Of a DNA stretch of 64,000 nt, positions 17,272 through 25,955 are shown one piece after another (the stretch's first letter is position 1; each line of letters begins with the position of its first letter). Source of the stretch: an uncultured Clostridia bacterium. GTDB taxonomy: Bacteria; Bacillota; Clostridia; Oscillospirales; Acutalibacteraceae. The DNA lies in NCBI GenBank assembly GCA_944384855.1, contig CALWUY010000066.1, positions 62,001 through 126,000 of the forward strand, written 5' to 3'. Position numbers and translations under genes: made by a program. The notes beneath the pieces were generated by a model. It had not been told where the DNA came from. It made no database searches and worked only from the letters and a program-made list of their open reading frames with translations.

Positions 17272-17991
17272 TTATGATTTTAAAGCCTGCCCGCGCGAAT
17301 ATTCTATGCGGAATATCTTTCTGTCTGTCGGATCATGTATTTGAAATTCAAAACGGTTAGCGGAAACAATATACTCCGCCAAATCACTGTCTGTTGTTAA
17401 CGTATCCGGCAAAAAAGTTCCCCCGTATGCGCGGTAAGAATCGGCGTGATAATCACATCCTGCCGTCACCGCAAGACCGGTATCTCCGGCAATTTTTAAT
17501 ATTTCCTCATAGAAACTGTTTTTGTACAGCGGATGGCAGTTGATTTCAATACCGTCAAGGTATCCGGTATCCTGCACTGCTGTGCCGTTTCTGAATGGGT
17601 GCGCCTGAACCAGGGCACAGCTGTTTTTGCGGCATACGCCGTAAAGCTGTGGTAAGCTCATATCACATAAGCATGGGTTATTCAGCAGAAAATCAGAATC
17701 CGCTCCGTAAATCAGCATATGCAGGCGGTCATCTTCATTCATTGTGACCTCTATCCCGCAGAAAATACGCAGACCGTATTTTTTACCCAACTTTACGCAA
17801 AATTGCCACTCGTTTATATAATTTTCTATCCAATCTCCGTAAGTCTTACTGTCAAAGTACTGCGATGTATAATGATTGGTTATCGCCAAACCGTCAAACC
17901 CCAGCCTCTTTGCAAGCCTGATGTTCTCTTCGGCGCTTATTTTGCAGCATTTACTTATACCGCTTGTATGAGCATGCAAATCTATAAGCAT
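17272..17991 (-). CDS. PHP-domain metal-dependent hydrolase
   Basis: A 239-residue PHP-fold protein with the N-terminal metal motif DLHAHTS, ITNHYT, the central GIEVTM, QAHPFR and a late GCDYHADS. These give the His and Asp ligands of a di- or trinuclear metal site. Family members are phosphoesterases such as histidinol phosphatase or 5'-3' nucleotide exonucleases; this short single-domain form is probably a small-molecule phosphatase. The start ATG 17991 has AAGAAGG upstream and lies 3 bases after the membrane protein stop. Confidence 0.88.
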   Translation of the reverse strand: MLIDLHAHTSGISKCCKISAEENIRLAKRLGFDGLAITNHYTSQYFDSKTYGDWIENYINEWQFCVKLGKKYGLRIFCGIEVTMNEDDRLHMLIYGADSDFLLNNPCLCDMSLPQLYGVCRKNSCALVQAHPFRNGTAVQDTGYLDGIEINCHPLYKNSFYEEILKIAGDTGLAVTAGCDYHADSYRAYGGTFLPDTLTTDSDLAEYIVSANRFEFQIHDPTDRKIFRIEYSRGQALKS

Positions 17992-17994
17992 ATT

Positions 17995-18528
17995 TTATAC
18001 CTTCTTTTTACACAGACAAAAAGCGACTATCATACTTATTAAATCGGCGCAGAAAAAGAACTGAAAAACTATTGCGGTTATCGGGGCGGCATTATTTGCG
18101 AAACTTTTTTGCTTAATCGACTGCGCAAGAGCATAAATGCTTATAAAATTACTTAAAAACAATGTCAGCAAATCAATAAAAATCAAAACAATGATGAACG
18201 GAAACGTCATAAAAAACATAAGGCCAAGTCCCAAACCATATAAAAAAATAACTATATATGTAGGAATATGTATACATTTAATAATCAATGCCGCTTTTAA
18301 AATTTTTCTGGCGTCCGTCGTCTTCGGCAGAGCTATATACAGTATATTGCAAATAATTGACAATATAAACCAGACGGCAATGGCTATCCACAAAACATCT
18401 GAATTTACCATTATAGTATTCATAATCTTTTCCGGTACCAAAATCAAAAACAAAAAAACTCCGACTATCACATACGGAAATAATGCCGTAGGTATCAGCA
18501 GCCAGAATTTATCAGAAGTTTTTTTCAT
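17995..18528 (-). CDS. Small polytopic membrane protein, copy 1 (unknown family)
   Basis: A 177-residue hydrophobic protein with about four or five membrane segments and no recognised motif. It is a close paralogue of the protein at 20136..20714, sharing LIP-ALFPYVIVG, ILKAALIIKCIHIP and LLSNFISIYALA. A GGGGGG ribosome binding site lies 6 bases before ATG 18528. A decayed alpha-mannosidase relic lies upstream in the place where the other copy has an intact GH38 gene. That relic's retained promoter probably drives this gene together with the PHP and oxidoreductase genes. Confidence 0.75.
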   Translation of the reverse strand: MKKTSDKFWLLIPTALFPYVIVGVFLFLILVPEKIMNTIMVNSDVLWIAIAVWFILSIICNILYIALPKTTDARKILKAALIIKCIHIPTYIVIFLYGLGLGLMFFMTFPFIIVLIFIDLLTLFLSNFISIYALAQSIKQKSFANNAAPITAIVFQFFFCADLISMIVAFCLCKKKV

Positions 18529-18603
18529 AAAGAACCCCCCTAAAAATTAATTTGGCATACCTATAAATACGTTTGAAAATATACTCTTGACATATTTATA
18601 TCA

Positions 18604-18960
18604 AAACATCCTCGCTTACTTTAAAAAAACATTTTTATAAGTCAGGGTTTTGATTTCGTGACTGCGGAAATCAGTACTTTGTATGCCAGAACGGTTCAGA
18701 ATTTATAGATTTGGTAAAAGCTACAGATATGTTCATCCCCAAAATCCGCGTCCGAGCAAAAGGTTGACAGCACTTACCACCACTGCCGGATAGGATCTAA
18801 ATGTGATTGCAAATCAAATATACTCTTTTCATATATAATACATATTGAGAATTTTCTATAATTTTATCATACAGCTGACTTAAAGTAAATAGTTTTTATC
18901 CCGTAATTCTGTTTTCCCATAAAATGCGGCGTTGTTTTTTGTTCCGACACCGATTTATAA
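18604..18960 (-). pseudogene. Relic of a GH38 alpha-mannosidase gene with nearly intact promoter
   Basis: Two blocks match the intact GH38 gene at 20772..23183 and its flanks. 18604-18708 matches its 3' end (CGCTTAC, GGGTTTTGAT and following bases). 18740-18838 matches its 5' end (CCGAGCAAAAGGTTGACAGC, CACTGCC, ATAGGATCTA). About 2.2 kb between them is gone and no frame is open. The match continues through the promoter (about 18859-18899) into the spacer to about 18960, where the intact copy has the galK terminator. The promoter block differs from the intact copy at only one of 41 bases, far fewer than the coding blocks. Confidence 0.85.
18861..18889 (-). promoter_or_regulatory. Retained promoter of the GH38 relic
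   Basis: On the minus strand TTTACT (18889-18884) and TAAAAT (18866-18861) are 17 bases apart, identical in boxes and spacing to the promoter of the intact GH38 gene (23241-23213). Its better preservation than the relic coding sequence suggests use, most simply to drive the membrane protein operon at 18528-16266. Confidence 0.5.
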
Positions 18961-19052
18961 AAAGGCTATTAAATGTTTCTGTACCTGCCGTAATCAGAAT
19001 ATCGGACGTTTCAAGCTATCCTGAAATACTCGAGAAACAGCCAGACAAGGAA

Positions 19053-19080
19053 CAAACAGCTGCATGACTGCAACTGTTTG
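19053..19080. repeat. Imperfect inverted repeat in gene-free stretch
   Basis: CAAACAG-c-TGCA and TGCA-a-CTGTTTG form a hairpin with a TGAC loop. It lies in the 18961-19138 spacer, in which I see no gene. Role unknown; a T run follows on the plus strand after about 10 bases. Confidence 0.4.
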
Positions 19081-19138
19081 CAAATGAAAGTTTTTTCGGC
19101 TCTTTATCGACGGAAATCGACAAAAACCTAAATAAAAA

Positions 19139-19165
19139 GTCCGCCCTGCTTTTCGCAGGACGAAC
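19139..19165 (-). terminator. Terminator after DUF11 gene
   Basis: Minus-strand GTTCGTCCTGC and GCAGGGCGGAC pair fully (with G-T pairs) around GAAAA and run into TTTTTATT, ten bases after the stop. Confidence 0.9.
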
Positions 19166-19175
19166 TGAGCTGTTA

Positions 19176-20021
19176 TTAAATTGTACCTGTAACAGTAAGA
19201 GTCGCTGTGCCCGGAACTACCGTATAAGCTCCCGTTGTTGAATTTTGTGTTATGGTTGCAGCCGGAACTGTAATTGCACCCGGAGTAGTTGCGAATACGC
19301 CTGTAGAATCACTGTACGTATAAGCAGTAAATGCCGCGCCGTTAAGGGTTGCTGAAAGTCCTGTCAGTATCGGATTGAAAGTATCCGTTACAGATGTCGT
19401 ATCAGACGCCGTAACAGCAGTATTTCCTGTATTTTGAATTACAAAGGTATAGGTCACACTGTCATTATCTACTACCTGTGTAGGTGAAATAGACTTTGTT
19501 ATAGAAAGCAAAGGTTCGGTTTCGGCCTGTACAGTTGAGCTGGCAGTCAAGGTTTCGGTTATATCGTTGCCTGTCACCGTGACCGTATTGGTTATAGTAC
19601 CGCCTACATTAGGATTGGCATATTGGTTGGCATTCGCCTGATATACAATAACTGCATCAGCACCGGCAGGAATTGAAATGCCTGATATTGTTAAAGGCGG
19701 ACCTGCTGAAACTGTGGGATTAGGCTGCAGTACGCCGTTTATGAATAAGCGAACGCTGCTTTCAACAGGTGTCAGCGGATATACTGTACCTGTACCGAAT
19801 GTGTAGCCGCCTAAATTATCGGTTAATGTTACATTTGTAACGGTGCTTGAACCGGTATTGCGGACTGTTACAACATAGGTAAGCAGACCATTAGTTGAAT
19901 AAGAAGTATCTACAGCATTTTTAGCAACTGACAATACATCCAGAATTTCGCCGTACGCTATATTTGAATTTGTTGTGTTGCCATTATACGATAGAGTAGC
20001 TTGGTTGGAAAAAACAGCCAT
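19176..20021 (-). CDS. DUF11 beta-sandwich repeat protein without signal peptide
   Basis: A 281-residue, Thr/Asn/Val-rich protein. It starts MAVFSNQATLSYNG and holds two DUF11-type Ig-like repeats (about residues 28-168 and 170-281), each opening with a K-x-x-(S/V)-x-(T/S) strand and a TYV(V/I)-x-NTG motif. It has no signal peptide, membrane segment or sorting signal, so its location is open; such short proteins are known from Clostridia, and a surface or spore-layer role is only a guess. AGGAGGT lies 6 bases before the ATG, an exceptionally strong ribosome binding site, so high expression is likely. It sits between the two membrane-protein copies. Confidence 0.8.
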   Translation of the reverse strand: MAVFSNQATLSYNGNTTNSNIAYGEILDVLSVAKNAVDTSYSTNGLLTYVVTVRNTGSSTVTNVTLTDNLGGYTFGTGTVYPLTPVESSVRLFINGVLQPNPTVSAGPPLTISGISIPAGADAVIVYQANANQYANPNVGGTITNTVTVTGNDITETLTASSTVQAETEPLLSITKSISPTQVVDNDSVTYTFVIQNTGNTAVTASDTTSVTDTFNPILTGLSATLNGAAFTAYTYSDSTGVFATTPGAITVPAATITQNSTTGAYTVVPGTATLTVTGTI

Positions 20022-20135
20022 ATAGTACCTCCTGTTTTTATATTCCGAAAACTATTCGGTACTATATTTTATGTACTCGTAGTCCATTATGCTACCTTTT
20101 TTTGTAATTACATTACAGCACCGTAAAAGGAATGC

Positions 20136-20714
20136 TTATTCAGTTTGCTGTACACAAGTCTTTAAAATGTTTTCAGGTTTTCTCTTTGCCTTAAAAAATA
20201 CAGCAAAAATACTTATCACATCAATGCAGAAGAAAAACTGACAAACTATTGCGATTATAGGTATTGCGTTATTCCTGAAAATTCTTCCCTTTATCGATTC
20301 AGCCAGCGCGTAAATACTTATAAAATTACTTAAAAGCAGAATTACCGAATCTATAATAAATAAAATAATAATCATCGGTAATGTCATAAAAAACATCATT
20401 CCGAGCATAAGACCGTAAATATACATAACCATATATGCCGGAATATGAATGCATTTGATAATTAATGCCGCCTTAAGTATTTTTTCGGGTTTTGTCGGTT
20501 TCGGAAGCACTATGTAAAATATGTTGCATACGACTGACATTACAAGCCATACGACTGCTGCTATCCATAAAATATAAGAATACTTCATTACCGCGTCTGA
20601 AAACGCTGACGTATTCATAACAGAAAAACAATATACGGCTACACCGCCGACAATTACATACGGAAATAATGCTGCCGGTATCAATAAACAGAATTTATCA
20701 TAAACTTTTGCCAA
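20136..20714 (-). CDS. Small polytopic membrane protein, copy 2 (unknown family)
   Basis: A 192-residue paralogue of the protein at 17995..18528, with the same predicted membrane segments and a slightly longer basic tail. I use TTG 20714 as start: GGGGGG lies 7 bases upstream and the codon aligns with the ATG of copy 1. It follows the GH38 gene by 57 bases with no clear terminator, so it is probably co-transcribed with it. It could aid uptake or export of the mannosidase substrate, but nothing in the sequence proves this. Confidence 0.72.
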   Translation of the reverse strand: MAKVYDKFCLLIPAALFPYVIVGGVAVYCFSVMNTSAFSDAVMKYSYILWIAAVVWLVMSVVCNIFYIVLPKPTKPEKILKAALIIKCIHIPAYMVMYIYGLMLGMMFFMTLPMIIILFIIDSVILLLSNFISIYALAESIKGRIFRNNAIPIIAIVCQFFFCIDVISIFAVFFKAKRKPENILKTCVQQTE

Positions 20715-20771
20715 TCCCTCGCCCCCCGATTATTTTATAAACTGTTGATATTACACGGCTGTCTGTTATAA

Positions 20772-23183
20772 TCATATCACGATGTTTTCGCTTACCTTAA
20801 CCGAAGCATCGCTGCAAATAAGGGTTTTGATCTCATATCCGCAAAAATCGAGTCTTTCGGTGTTGCCGAACAATGTGATTTCAGCGGTCTGGTTCTTATC
20901 TGTATTATTAAACAATCGCGCTACATAACCATTACCGCTGTCTGAAAGTTTCAATGCTTCAAGGGTTACCGCCTCATTATTTATGTATACAGGACGCTCC
21001 TGTACAGTATTATCCGTTCCGCTCTGCAAGGGGAAGGCATTTATGGCAAACGGTTTCTGGTTGAAACGCTGTGCGAGCTGTCCGATTTCCGACGTATCGG
21101 CGGCCACGATCCTGAATGAAAAATCATTTTCGCCCTGGTCTATCTTTTTGACATACCGGTCTGCAGGTATTATCGGACGTTCAAAAATAGGATGGGCACA
21201 GTAGGTTACTCCGCGCACCAGATTGATATATATGCTGTTATCCTTATAACTGCTGCCGTATGTACAGTTGTTGATTACCGCAAAGCTCTTTTCACCGCTT
21301 TTTACAGATACATACCTCAAAGCCGCATTTTCCCTGCCGTCAGTAAACAGCTTATTTTCTCCGTAGGCAGTCTGGCCTATAAGCTCACCTTTAACCGCAG
21401 ACGGTACTTTAAGCTTAACTATTCTGTTTATATCATTCATAAACAGATTAACGTCTACGTCAACAGCATCGTCATTTTTATATATTTTATAGAGTATCCT
21501 TGCACGGGTATTATCCTTTATGAAAAATGCCTCTATCCCAAGATAAATATCGCCGTTTTCTATCACCTGTATGCTTTCAAGATTTTCAAACGGTCCGCCG
21601 GGCTTACTCTCAAGCATAAACGGCTGCTCGTTTTCACCTATACCTTTAAGCTGAAAGGATTTCATTGCCCAAGGGTCTTCGTTATCATCGCATGTAACCA
21701 GACCGAAACCCTTTCCGATATATTCGGTACCGTCGATCCTGTAATGTGTGAGAAGTCCGGTTTTGCTGTCTATCTCAACATATTTTCTTCCGTTATCAAA
21801 CACAAATTCCCGTTTAATCTCTTTTTTCTCAGAAGGAACAAAATCAATATACACACTGTATCTCGTCATAGACATCGCTTTAAGCTTTGCCTTGAATATT
21901 ATACGCTTTCGCCAGTCAACATTAATGTTGCTTTCTTCCTTTATCTGCTGACAGACAACCTCATTCCCGTTTTCATCCGCCAGTTTGATTACCGATATGA
22001 TGTTATCCTCCCAGTTCTGATCAGCAAGTATAAACTCACACTCGACATTTTCCTCTATGTCGTACGGCTGGCTGTTGAAAATCAGAATCGGATACTCTCC
22101 TTCTTTTGCCTTTGGCTGCTGAGCCGAAAGTGCGAAAAATGCTTTGGTTTTAAGCCTTTCAGCCTCCAAAACACCGTGTCCCAGCAGGTTGAGCGCATTG
22201 GTTTCTCCGTTCTGAACACAGGAACCCGGAAGAGTATCATGGAATTCCGCGTTTAAAAGATCTTCGGTGATCTCTCCGAATTTTACTGTCGGATACTCCA
22301 TCAAACCTCTCTGAGCAGCTACCGCACACATTTTTTCGGCTTGGTAAAGTTCATTTTCCAGCTTTATATGCGCGCGCTTTACTCTTCCCATAGAAGTATA
22401 ACAACCGGGCATGGATATCTTCAGCGACTCATTATATTCTGCCTGGGTGCGCATCTGACTGAAAAACAGATCCGGATCCGAATGAACATATTCTATTTCA
22501 CTGTTTTTCATCAGTTCGCAGATATCACTTAAATCTTTTCTTGAAGGGCCGCCGCCGTGATTGCCCACGCCCCAGGTAACACATACAACATCCTGAGGTT
22601 GATTTTCCGCACGTTGTTTTATTGCTTCAGCAGACTTTCCGAGCGAAGTGTTGTATGCTTCCACCCTGCAGGCCTTAACGCTGCTGCCCGCGAATCCTTT
22701 CCATATAAACTGTTCCGAAGGCAGTTCCATTTCATGCTTATAAGGCCGCATAAACATATATGCATTCTGCCCGCATTTGCTGATTATCTGAACTATTCCT
22801 TTAGTATGGCCGAACGGATCAAAATTTATCGCCGTGGTAGGAAATACCCCGAATTTTTCGGTGAAATACTCTTTTCCTTTAAGCACCTGTCTTACAAAGC
22901 TCTCTCCCGACAGCATATTGCAGTCCGGCTGCAAGTACCATCCTCCCATAATCTTCCATTTACCCTGTTTTATAAGCTCTTTTATACGGCAAAACAGTTC
23001 CGGTGCGTATTCCTCGACATATTTATACAATGTTACTTCATTATGACAAAAAATATAATCATATTCATCTGCCAAATCCGCTGCCGAGCGAAAGGTTGAC
23101 AGCGTTGCGCTGACTCCCTCCTGCCAGTCCCACTGCCATATAGGATCTATATGTGCATTGCATATTAAATGTACTTTCTTCAT
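20772..23183 (-). CDS. GH38 alpha-mannosidase, cytoplasmic
   Basis: An 803-residue retaining zinc alpha-mannosidase. The zinc ligands H11 and D13 lie in AHIDPIWQW, the nucleophile D122 in NFDPFGH, and a late zinc-binding His in GVGNHGG. A long beta-rich C-terminal half follows, as in the family. No signal peptide is present, so it acts on imported oligosaccharides. The start ATG 23183 has AAGGATG 8 bases upstream. It has its own promoter (23241-23213) and a terminator separates it from galK. It is a close paralogue of the gene at 38487..40883 and the parent or sister of the relic at 18604..18960. Confidence 0.94.
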   Translation of the reverse strand: MKKVHLICNAHIDPIWQWDWQEGVSATLSTFRSAADLADEYDYIFCHNEVTLYKYVEEYAPELFCRIKELIKQGKWKIMGGWYLQPDCNMLSGESFVRQVLKGKEYFTEKFGVFPTTAINFDPFGHTKGIVQIISKCGQNAYMFMRPYKHEMELPSEQFIWKGFAGSSVKACRVEAYNTSLGKSAEAIKQRAENQPQDVVCVTWGVGNHGGGPSRKDLSDICELMKNSEIEYVHSDPDLFFSQMRTQAEYNESLKISMPGCYTSMGRVKRAHIKLENELYQAEKMCAVAAQRGLMEYPTVKFGEITEDLLNAEFHDTLPGSCVQNGETNALNLLGHGVLEAERLKTKAFFALSAQQPKAKEGEYPILIFNSQPYDIEENVECEFILADQNWEDNIISVIKLADENGNEVVCQQIKEESNINVDWRKRIIFKAKLKAMSMTRYSVYIDFVPSEKKEIKREFVFDNGRKYVEIDSKTGLLTHYRIDGTEYIGKGFGLVTCDDNEDPWAMKSFQLKGIGENEQPFMLESKPGGPFENLESIQVIENGDIYLGIEAFFIKDNTRARILYKIYKNDDAVDVDVNLFMNDINRIVKLKVPSAVKGELIGQTAYGENKLFTDGRENAALRYVSVKSGEKSFAVINNCTYGSSYKDNSIYINLVRGVTYCAHPIFERPIIPADRYVKKIDQGENDFSFRIVAADTSEIGQLAQRFNQKPFAINAFPLQSGTDNTVQERPVYINNEAVTLEALKLSDSGNGYVARLFNNTDKNQTAEITLFGNTERLDFCGYEIKTLICSDASVKVSENIVI

Positions 23184-23212
23184 ATATAACGCATCCTTAA
23201 AATTTTTTTATA

Positions 23213-23241
23213 ATTTTATCATACGGCTGACTTAAAGTAAA
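23213..23241 (-). promoter_or_regulatory. Promoter of GH38 gene
   Basis: Minus-strand TTTACT (23241-23236) and TAAAAT (23218-23213) are spaced by 17 bases. The same element is kept almost unchanged in the relic copy at 18861-18889. Confidence 0.6.
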
Positions 23242-23276
23242 TAGTTTTTATTTCATATTTTTTGCTTTTTCATAAA

Positions 23277-23309
23277 AAAGCAGCGCCGTTTTTATTATGA
23301 CACTGCTTT
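23277..23309 (-). terminator. Terminator after galactokinase gene
   Basis: Minus-strand AAAGCAGTGTC and GGCGCTGCTTT pair over 11 bases (two G-T pairs) with an 11-base A-rich loop and a T tail. It separates ackA-galK from the GH38 gene. Confidence 0.75.
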
Positions 23310-23351
23310 ATAAAACCTAAGTATTTTCAATTTTATATGTTTACCGTTCTG

Positions 23352-24629
23352 TTATTCGGGTCTCAACTCATAACCGCCCACCGGACGTATGAAAAGCTTG
23401 GAGCAGCTTCCCTGACCGAACACTTTTTCTATCATAAACTTATATTCTTCAAACTGTTCTGTAGGTATATAGCACTGTATTGTACCCGCAAAACCTCCTC
23501 CATGGACCCGACAGGCGCCTTTTCCGTTTAAAAAACGCTTTGTGAGCGCTATTGCAAGCGGCATTCCCTGTTCAGACGCGTTAGAAATAGAATATAAATT
23601 CTGCAGATAATCAAATGAAGAGTCACCCGATTGATTGACAAGTTTTAAAAAATCCTCAAATCTTCCGCATTTAAGCATTTCACGCTGTCTTACCACCCTT
23701 TCGTGTTCACTGAAAAAGTGATGGGCCCTGAGCACCGCTCTGTCACCGAATTTTTTGCGAAGGTTTCCGATACTGCCGTAAAATTTATCAATATTCGCAT
23801 CACGCAGAAACTCAACTCCCAGCGCATTGCTTATCTCCCTGCATTCTACCGTAATATCAGCATAATCCTGTGTCAGATTAGAATGATTACCTCCGGTATC
23901 CACAACGCAAAGCGTATACCCGAAATTGTTTACATCAAGTTTTATACTCTCGGTTACCGGATTTACAGGATCCCCGAAATCTATGAAAGAAAATCCACCA
24001 AGAGCGCTTGCCATCTGATCGAGCAGTCCGCAGGGTTTGCCAAAGTACTCTTTTTCGGCAAACTGTCCGATTTTTGCAACGCCTGCCGAATCTAAACGGT
24101 TATCGTTGAAAAGTCCGTTCAGTATATTTCCCAACAGTACCTCAAACGCGGCAGAGCTTGAAAGTCCCGAACCTTTGAGAACATTTGAGACTGTATAGGC
24201 GTTGAATCCGCTTATTTTACATCCCATATCACTGAAACGCCTGCAAACGCCCCGTATCAGCGCCGCTGATCTTCCTTTTTCCTGAGGTCTCGCACTAAAA
24301 TCATCAGCCTCTATTGTATCCATACTGTAGCCTTCAGACTTGACACGAATCTTTCCGTCATTATTAAGCGATACTACAGCTATGACATCCAGATTTACAC
24401 TTGCCGCAAGCACGGATCCGTGCTGATGGTCTGTATGATTGCCTCCTATTTCGGTTCTTCCCGGAGCTGAAAACAATCTGACAGATTCGCAGTTGCCGTA
24501 TAATTCCTCGAAACTTTCGACCGCCGAAATATACCTCTTTTTTGCCTGTTCGGTCTCGCTGTAAAGCAATTTAAAACTTCCGTCAAATTTGCCCTGCTCT
24601 ATCAAATATTTTATATCCGCAATATTCAT
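23352..24629 (-). CDS. galK: Galactokinase-family sugar kinase
   Basis: A 425-residue GHMP kinase. The galactokinase signature APGRTEIGGNHTDHQHG, the ATP loop KGSGLSSSAAFEVL and the third motif GACRVHGGGFAGTIQ are all present. It phosphorylates galactose or a related sugar such as N-acetylgalactosamine at C1; the two cannot be separated by eye. I choose ATG 24629, which has GAGGGA 6 bases upstream. The ATG at 24641 overlaps the ackA stop as ATGA but has no ribosome binding site of its own. It is translationally close to ackA, an odd pairing that suggests expression tied to fermentation. Confidence 0.88.
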   Translation of the reverse strand: MNIADIKYLIEQGKFDGSFKLLYSETEQAKKRYISAVESFEELYGNCESVRLFSAPGRTEIGGNHTDHQHGSVLAASVNLDVIAVVSLNNDGKIRVKSEGYSMDTIEADDFSARPQEKGRSAALIRGVCRRFSDMGCKISGFNAYTVSNVLKGSGLSSSAAFEVLLGNILNGLFNDNRLDSAGVAKIGQFAEKEYFGKPCGLLDQMASALGGFSFIDFGDPVNPVTESIKLDVNNFGYTLCVVDTGGNHSNLTQDYADITVECREISNALGVEFLRDANIDKFYGSIGNLRKKFGDRAVLRAHHFFSEHERVVRQREMLKCGRFEDFLKLVNQSGDSSFDYLQNLYSISNASEQGMPLAIALTKRFLNGKGACRVHGGGFAGTIQCYIPTEQFEEYKFMIEKVFGQGSCSKLFIRPVGGYELRPE

Positions 24630-24637
24630 ACTGTCCC

Positions 24638-25828
24638 TCATTTTGAAATAATTTCAAGAGTATCCCTTGCAATGGCAAGTTCTTCGTTCGTGGGGATTAT
24701 ATAAACAGATACTTTACTGTTATTGGTTGAAATTTTAATTTCCTTACCTCTTACAGCATTCTTCTCCTTATCAATTTCAACACCGACAAATTTCAGATTG
24801 TCGCATACATATTCCCTCAGTTTTGAATCGTTCTCACCGATACCGCCTGTAAACACAATTGCGTCCACACCGTTCATTGCCGCAATATACGATCCTATAA
24901 ACTTAAGTATCTGATAGCGCTGCATATCAATAGCAAGTTTTGCTCTTTCATTGCCGGCATTCGCAGCAGCTTCAACATCACGGTTATCATTTGATACTCC
25001 CGAAATGCCGTAAACGCCCGACTCCTTGTTTACTATACGGTCCACATCCGCCGGAGAAAGATTTTCCTTTTCCGCTATATATGTAATTGCCGACGGATCA
25101 AGCGTTCCTGAGCGGGTACCCATCATAAATCCGTCAAGCGGGGTAAGTCCCATTGAAGTATCTACGCATTTGCCGTCCTTAATGGCGGTAATAGAACATC
25201 CGTTACCTAAATGACATGTGATTATCTTGCTGTGCTCTTTGCCCAGAAGTTCCTGCGCGCGTCCGCCGACAAATCTGTGGGATGTTCCGTGAAAACCGTA
25301 CTTACGGATTTTATATTGCTCATAATATCTGTAAGGAAGAGCGTACATATATGCTTTGGGCTCCATAGTCTGATGAAAAGCGGTGTCAAATACCGCAACC
25401 TGGGGAATATCCTTTCCAAATGTTTTGATGCACGCCTCAATACCCAAAATATTTGCCGGGTTATGAAGCGGAGCCAACACACTCCATTCCCGCATTTTTT
25501 CTATCACCTCAGACGTAATAAGGCAGGAATTTGTAAAATCGACCCCTCCCTGTACCGTTCTGTGACCTATAGCGGAGATTTCATCAAAAGAATCTATAAC
25601 TTTTGCCTCGCTCTCTGTAAGCGCGTAAACAACTGCCTCAAAAGCTTCACTGTGAGTAGGCATCAGAGTTTCGGCAGTGTATACTCTGCCGTCTGCAGCC
25701 TTGTGAGTTATGACTCCGCTTACACCTATTCTCTCACAAAGTCCTTTACAGAGCATTTGCTCGTTTTCCATATCAATAAGCTGATACTTAAGCGAAGAAC
25801 TGCCTGCGTTTACCACAAAAATTTTCAT
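24638..25828 (-). CDS. ackA: Acetate kinase
   Basis: A 396-residue enzyme that makes ATP and acetate from acetyl phosphate, the last step of acetate fermentation. Family motifs seen: NAGSSSLKYQL at the N-terminus, VAVFDTAFHQTM, RKYGFHGTSHRFV, HLGNGCSI and TGGIGEND. No phosphotransacetylase gene is next to it. It is divergent from tmcAL, whose product also uses acetate, and their promoters share one -10 element. GGGGGAA lies upstream of the ATG. Confidence 0.97.
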   Translation of the reverse strand: MKIFVVNAGSSSLKYQLIDMENEQMLCKGLCERIGVSGVITHKAADGRVYTAETLMPTHSEAFEAVVYALTESEAKVIDSFDEISAIGHRTVQGGVDFTNSCLITSEVIEKMREWSVLAPLHNPANILGIEACIKTFGKDIPQVAVFDTAFHQTMEPKAYMYALPYRYYEQYKIRKYGFHGTSHRFVGGRAQELLGKEHSKIITCHLGNGCSITAIKDGKCVDTSMGLTPLDGFMMGTRSGTLDPSAITYIAEKENLSPADVDRIVNKESGVYGISGVSNDNRDVEAAANAGNERAKLAIDMQRYQILKFIGSYIAAMNGVDAIVFTGGIGENDSKLREYVCDNLKFVGVEIDKEKNAVRGKEIKISTNNSKVSVYIIPTNEELAIARDTLEIISK

Positions 25829-25877
25829 TTCATTTCCCCCGTTTTAAAACTTGTATTGAATAAAGTTAAAAAGTATG

Positions 25878-25930
25878 TTAAATTATACTTATATCTAATT
25901 TATAATACTCCATTATACGCGCTTTTTCAA
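25878..25930. promoter_or_regulatory. Divergent ackA/tmcAL promoters sharing one -10 element
   Basis: Plus strand: TTAAAT (25878-25883), 17 bases, TATAAT (25901-25906), for tmcAL. Minus strand: TTGAAA (25930-25925), 17 bases, TATTAT (25907-25902), for ackA. The two -10 boxes occupy the same bases on opposite strands, so only one polymerase can open the site at a time. Confidence 0.55.
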
Positions 25931-25955
25931 GTATTTTTTAAAGGGAGGTGCTGAA

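Noticed and set aside
18961..19138. Extension of the GH38 relic into a galactokinase remnant
   Set aside because: A few short matches (such as CGGACGT) to the galK 3' end exist, but they are too short and out of step to support homology by eye.
21192..22256. 354-codon open frame antisense to the GH38 gene
   Set aside because: It lies wholly inside a gene with full GH38 motifs, has no ribosome binding site and no recognisable domain; it is a shadow of codon bias.
25211..25954. 247-codon frame antisense to ackA and its promoter
   Set aside because: ackA is complete on the other strand; the frame crosses the divergent promoter and ends at the tmcAL start.
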